From Actinokineospora iranica (GTDB lineage: Bacteria; Actinomycetota; Actinomycetes; Mycobacteriales; Pseudonocardiaceae), in assembly GCF_900101685.1 (NCBI RefSeq), contig NZ_FMZZ01000007.1:124001-188000 (forward strand): a stretch of 64,000 nucleotides of DNA, read 5' to 3'. The first letter of the stretch is position 1, and every line of letters starts with the position of its first letter. Positions 62,418 through 64,000 of this stretch are shown piece after piece. The notes beneath the pieces were generated by a model. That model saw only the letters and a list, made by a program, of their open reading frames with translations. It did no database searches and was not told the DNA's origin. The translations under genes and the position numbers were made by a program.

Positions 62418-63469
62418 GAGCCAATCCGCAGCTTCTCGACCTTGTCGGCAAGACCCCGCTCGCGCGGATCACCACCCCGCTTCCGCACGCGCACAGCGGT
62501 TTCTGGGCCAAGCTCGAATGCCTCGGCCCCGGCGGCATGAAGGCCCGCGCCGCGGTGTCGATGCTGCGCGCCGCCCGGTCCCGCGGCCTGCTCAAACCCG
62601 GCGCCCCCGTGGTGGAGTCCACCAGCGGCACCCTCGGTCTCGGACTGGCCTTCGCCGGGCAGGCGCTGGGCCACCCCGTCGTGCTGATCGTGGACGACGA
62701 ACTCGAACCGGCCATGCGCGCCCTGCTCACCGCCCACGGCGCCCGCCTGGAGATCGTCTCCCGTCCCCACCCCGATGGCGGCTGGCAACAGGCCCGCCTC
62801 GACCGTCTGCGCGAGGTCCTGGAAACCCTGCCCGGCGCTTTCTGGCCCGACCAGTACAACAACCCGGACAACCCCGCGGGTTATGTCTCCCTGGCCCGCG
62901 AACTGGTCGACCGCCTGGACCGGATCGATGTCCTGGTGTGCAGCGTCGGCACCGGCGGCCACAGCGCGGGCATCGTCACCGAGTTGCGCAGGCACTGGCC
63001 CCGCCTCCGTCTCATCGGGGTCGACACTGTGGGCTCCACCATTTTCGGCCAACCCGCCTTACCCCGGGTGATGCGTGGCTTGGGCAGCAGCATCTACCCC
63101 CGCAACGTCGCCTACCACCAGTTCGACGAGGTCCACTGGCTGGGCCCGGTCGAGGTGGTCGACGCCTGCCGCAGACTGGCCCGCGACTGCTCGGCAGGCG
63201 GCGGCTGGAGCACCGGAGCCGTGGCCCTGGTGGCGGCCTGGGCGGCCAGAGTGGACCCGGGAACCTCCGTCGTCACCATCTTCCCCGACGGCCCCCACCG
63301 CTACCTGGACACCATCTACGACGACGCTTTCTGCCGGGAGCGCGGCCTGCTCGGCAGCCCCAGCCCGCACCCCGTCGAGGTGGCCCACCCCACCGCCACC
63401 ACCGTGTCCGAATGGTCGCGCTGCCGCTCCGTCCCCGACCCCCTGGTAGCCGTAGGTGTCCCCGCATGA
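62414..63469 (+). CDS. PLP-dependent cysteine-synthase-family enzyme
   Basis: 351 residues, GTG start. PLP Lys in GPGGMKARAAV, STSGTLGLGLAFAG (the substrate loop), and GTGGHSAGI for the phosphate of PLP. The family includes cysteine synthase and SbnA-like enzymes, which make 2,3-diaminopropionate precursors for metallophores. No cysteine-regulon genes are nearby, so a biosynthetic beta-replacement role is inferred. A long C-terminal extension of about 40 residues is present. Coupled by 4-bp overlaps on both sides. Confidence 0.88.
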   Translation: MRANPQLLDLVGKTPLARITTPLPHAHSGFWAKLECLGPGGMKARAAVSMLRAARSRGLLKPGAPVVESTSGTLGLGLAFAGQALGHPVVLIVDDELEPAMRALLTAHGARLEIVSRPHPDGGWQQARLDRLREVLETLPGAFWPDQYNNPDNPAGYVSLARELVDRLDRIDVLVCSVGTGGHSAGIVTELRRHWPRLRLIGVDTVGSTIFGQPALPRVMRGLGSSIYPRNVAYHQFDEVHWLGPVEVVDACRRLARDCSAGGGWSTGAVALVAAWAARVDPGTSVVTIFPDGPHRYLDTIYDDAFCRERGLLGSPSPHPVEVAHPTATTVSEWSRCRSVPDPLVAVGVPA

Positions 63470-64000
63470 ACCTCGACTGGTCTGTGTCCGAACTGACCCT
63501 GCGCGAGCCTTTCCGAATCTCCCGCTCGGTGATGACCGCCCGAACGGCCGTGGAAGTCATCCTGACCCACAACGGGATCGAGGGTCGCGGTGAAGTGGTC
63601 ACCAGCGTCTACTATGGACTGAACGAGGAAAAGGTAGTAGCCCAGCTAGCCGACCTGAGGCCAACCCTGCCCGAAACCCCCGAAGCGCTGCTGGCCGCAC
63701 TTCCCGCCACCTCGTTGGCCCCCGGAGTCCGAGCCGCCGTAGACGCCGCCGCCCACGACCTCATCGCCCGCCACCGCGGCGTCCCCGTGCACACACTGCT
63801 TGGTCGTCCCGAGTGGACGGACGTGCCCACCGCGTACACCATCGGCATCACCACCCCAGAGCAAGCGACCCACACAGCCGCGACCCTGGTGGCACAGGGC
63901 TTTACCGTCCTCAAGGTCAAAGCAGGCACGGAAGACCCGGCCGACGACGTCCTCCGCCTCAAAGCCGTTCGCGCGGCAGCCCCAGACGCCCGAATCCTCC
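63466..64000 (+). CDS. enolase-superfamily enzyme (dipeptide epimerase-like), 3' end outside window
   Basis: The frame is open to the window end (178 codons). ATG overlaps the previous stop (ATGA). N-terminal capping domain of the muconate-cycloisomerase type (LTLREPFRISRSVMTARTAVE, then GRGEVV), AAVDAAAHDLIARHRGVPVH and the first barrel strands, with the KVK acid-base motif in GFTVLKVKAG. Dipeptide epimerases share this layout. A peptide-like substrate fits an operon that contains an ATP-grasp ligase. The metal-ligand region is cut off. Confidence 0.82.
   Translation, partial: MNLDWSVSELTLREPFRISRSVMTARTAVEVILTHNGIEGRGEVVTSVYYGLNEEKVVAQLADLRPTLPETPEALLAALPATSLAPGVRAAVDAAAHDLIARHRGVPVHTLLGRPEWTDVPTAYTIGITTPEQATHTAATLVAQGFTVLKVKAGTEDPADDVLRLKAVRAAAPDARIL

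Overview
The window comes from a very GC-rich actinomycete. Filamentous Pseudonocardiales (Actinokineospora/Saccharothrix/Lentzea-like) is my inference, from codon use, the many GTG starts with tight ATGA/GTGA overlaps, regulator types (LacI, TetR, LysR, ECF42, nSTAND-WD40) and the load of secondary-metabolism genes. It reads as accessory chromosome. No rRNA, tRNA, CRISPR array, intact transposase or replication origin was recognised.

0-7.7 kb: the 3' end of a vanadium-type haloperoxidase, a metzincin protease next to a two-domain trypsin-like protease, then an FMN hydroxy-acid oxidase and a 4-hydroxymandelate synthase flanking a decayed ketosynthase. This looks like the remains of a hydroxyphenylglycine-type biosynthetic locus. 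7.7-10.7 kb: a class III lanthipeptide synthetase followed by a 42-residue precursor whose core has exactly the labyrinthopeptin ring spacing. 10.8-17.2 kb: a DUF1992 gene, a carboxylate-sensing/uptake operon on the minus strand (MHS permease, response regulator, histidine kinase, TAXI binding lipoprotein) and a LacI regulator. 17.6-21.5 kb: a carboxylate-amine ligase coupled to a haem-oxygenase-like diiron protein, facing a TetR/CDGSH/HemK-like methyltransferase unit. 21.6-27.3 kb: DGPF protein + ECF42 sigma factor, HipA-like kinase + DUF3037, a TIR protein beside a class III nucleotide-cyclase homologue (Pycsar-like layout), a class A beta-lactamase and a frameshifted small gene. 27.2-38.3 kb: hydrolases, LysR, lipoprotein, a Tet(M)/OtrA-type ribosomal protection protein with an upstream leader ORF, a two-gene remnant of a contractile injection system, an HdeD-like protein and a GMC dehydrogenase with its Tat-exported partner.

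38.6-53.1 kb is the largest coherent system. It holds four P450s, an FAD epoxidase-like enzyme, a fatty-acyl-AMP ligase, an acyl carrier protein, two soluble diiron acyl-ACP desaturases, a hot-dog thioesterase, a cyclopropane-synthase-like methyltransferase, a second methyltransferase and an exporter, with no PKS or NRPS. The inferred job is to activate a fatty acid, hold it on the ACP, desaturate, methylate/oxidise it and export it, analogous in logic to polyyne pathways but with different enzyme families. Its genes are chained by a 74-bp repeat that supplies overlapping start and stop codons.

53.2-60.2 kb: an HTH-nSTAND-WD40 protein and a secreted subtilase with a seven-repeat RCC1 propeller inserted inside its catalytic domain. 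Both promoters carry the same TTGTTCACCG half-sites, which suggests one regulon. A pentapeptide-repeat membrane protein follows. 60.3-64 kb: a Zur-box-like palindrome precedes a tightly coupled operon (ATP-grasp ligase, DUF364-like protein, cysteine-synthase-like PLP enzyme, enolase-superfamily enzyme) that runs off the window and is a candidate metallophore pathway.

Three genes (TIR, DUF6886-like, DUF4255) each show an apparent single-base-deletion frameshift. They may be sequence errors or real decay.
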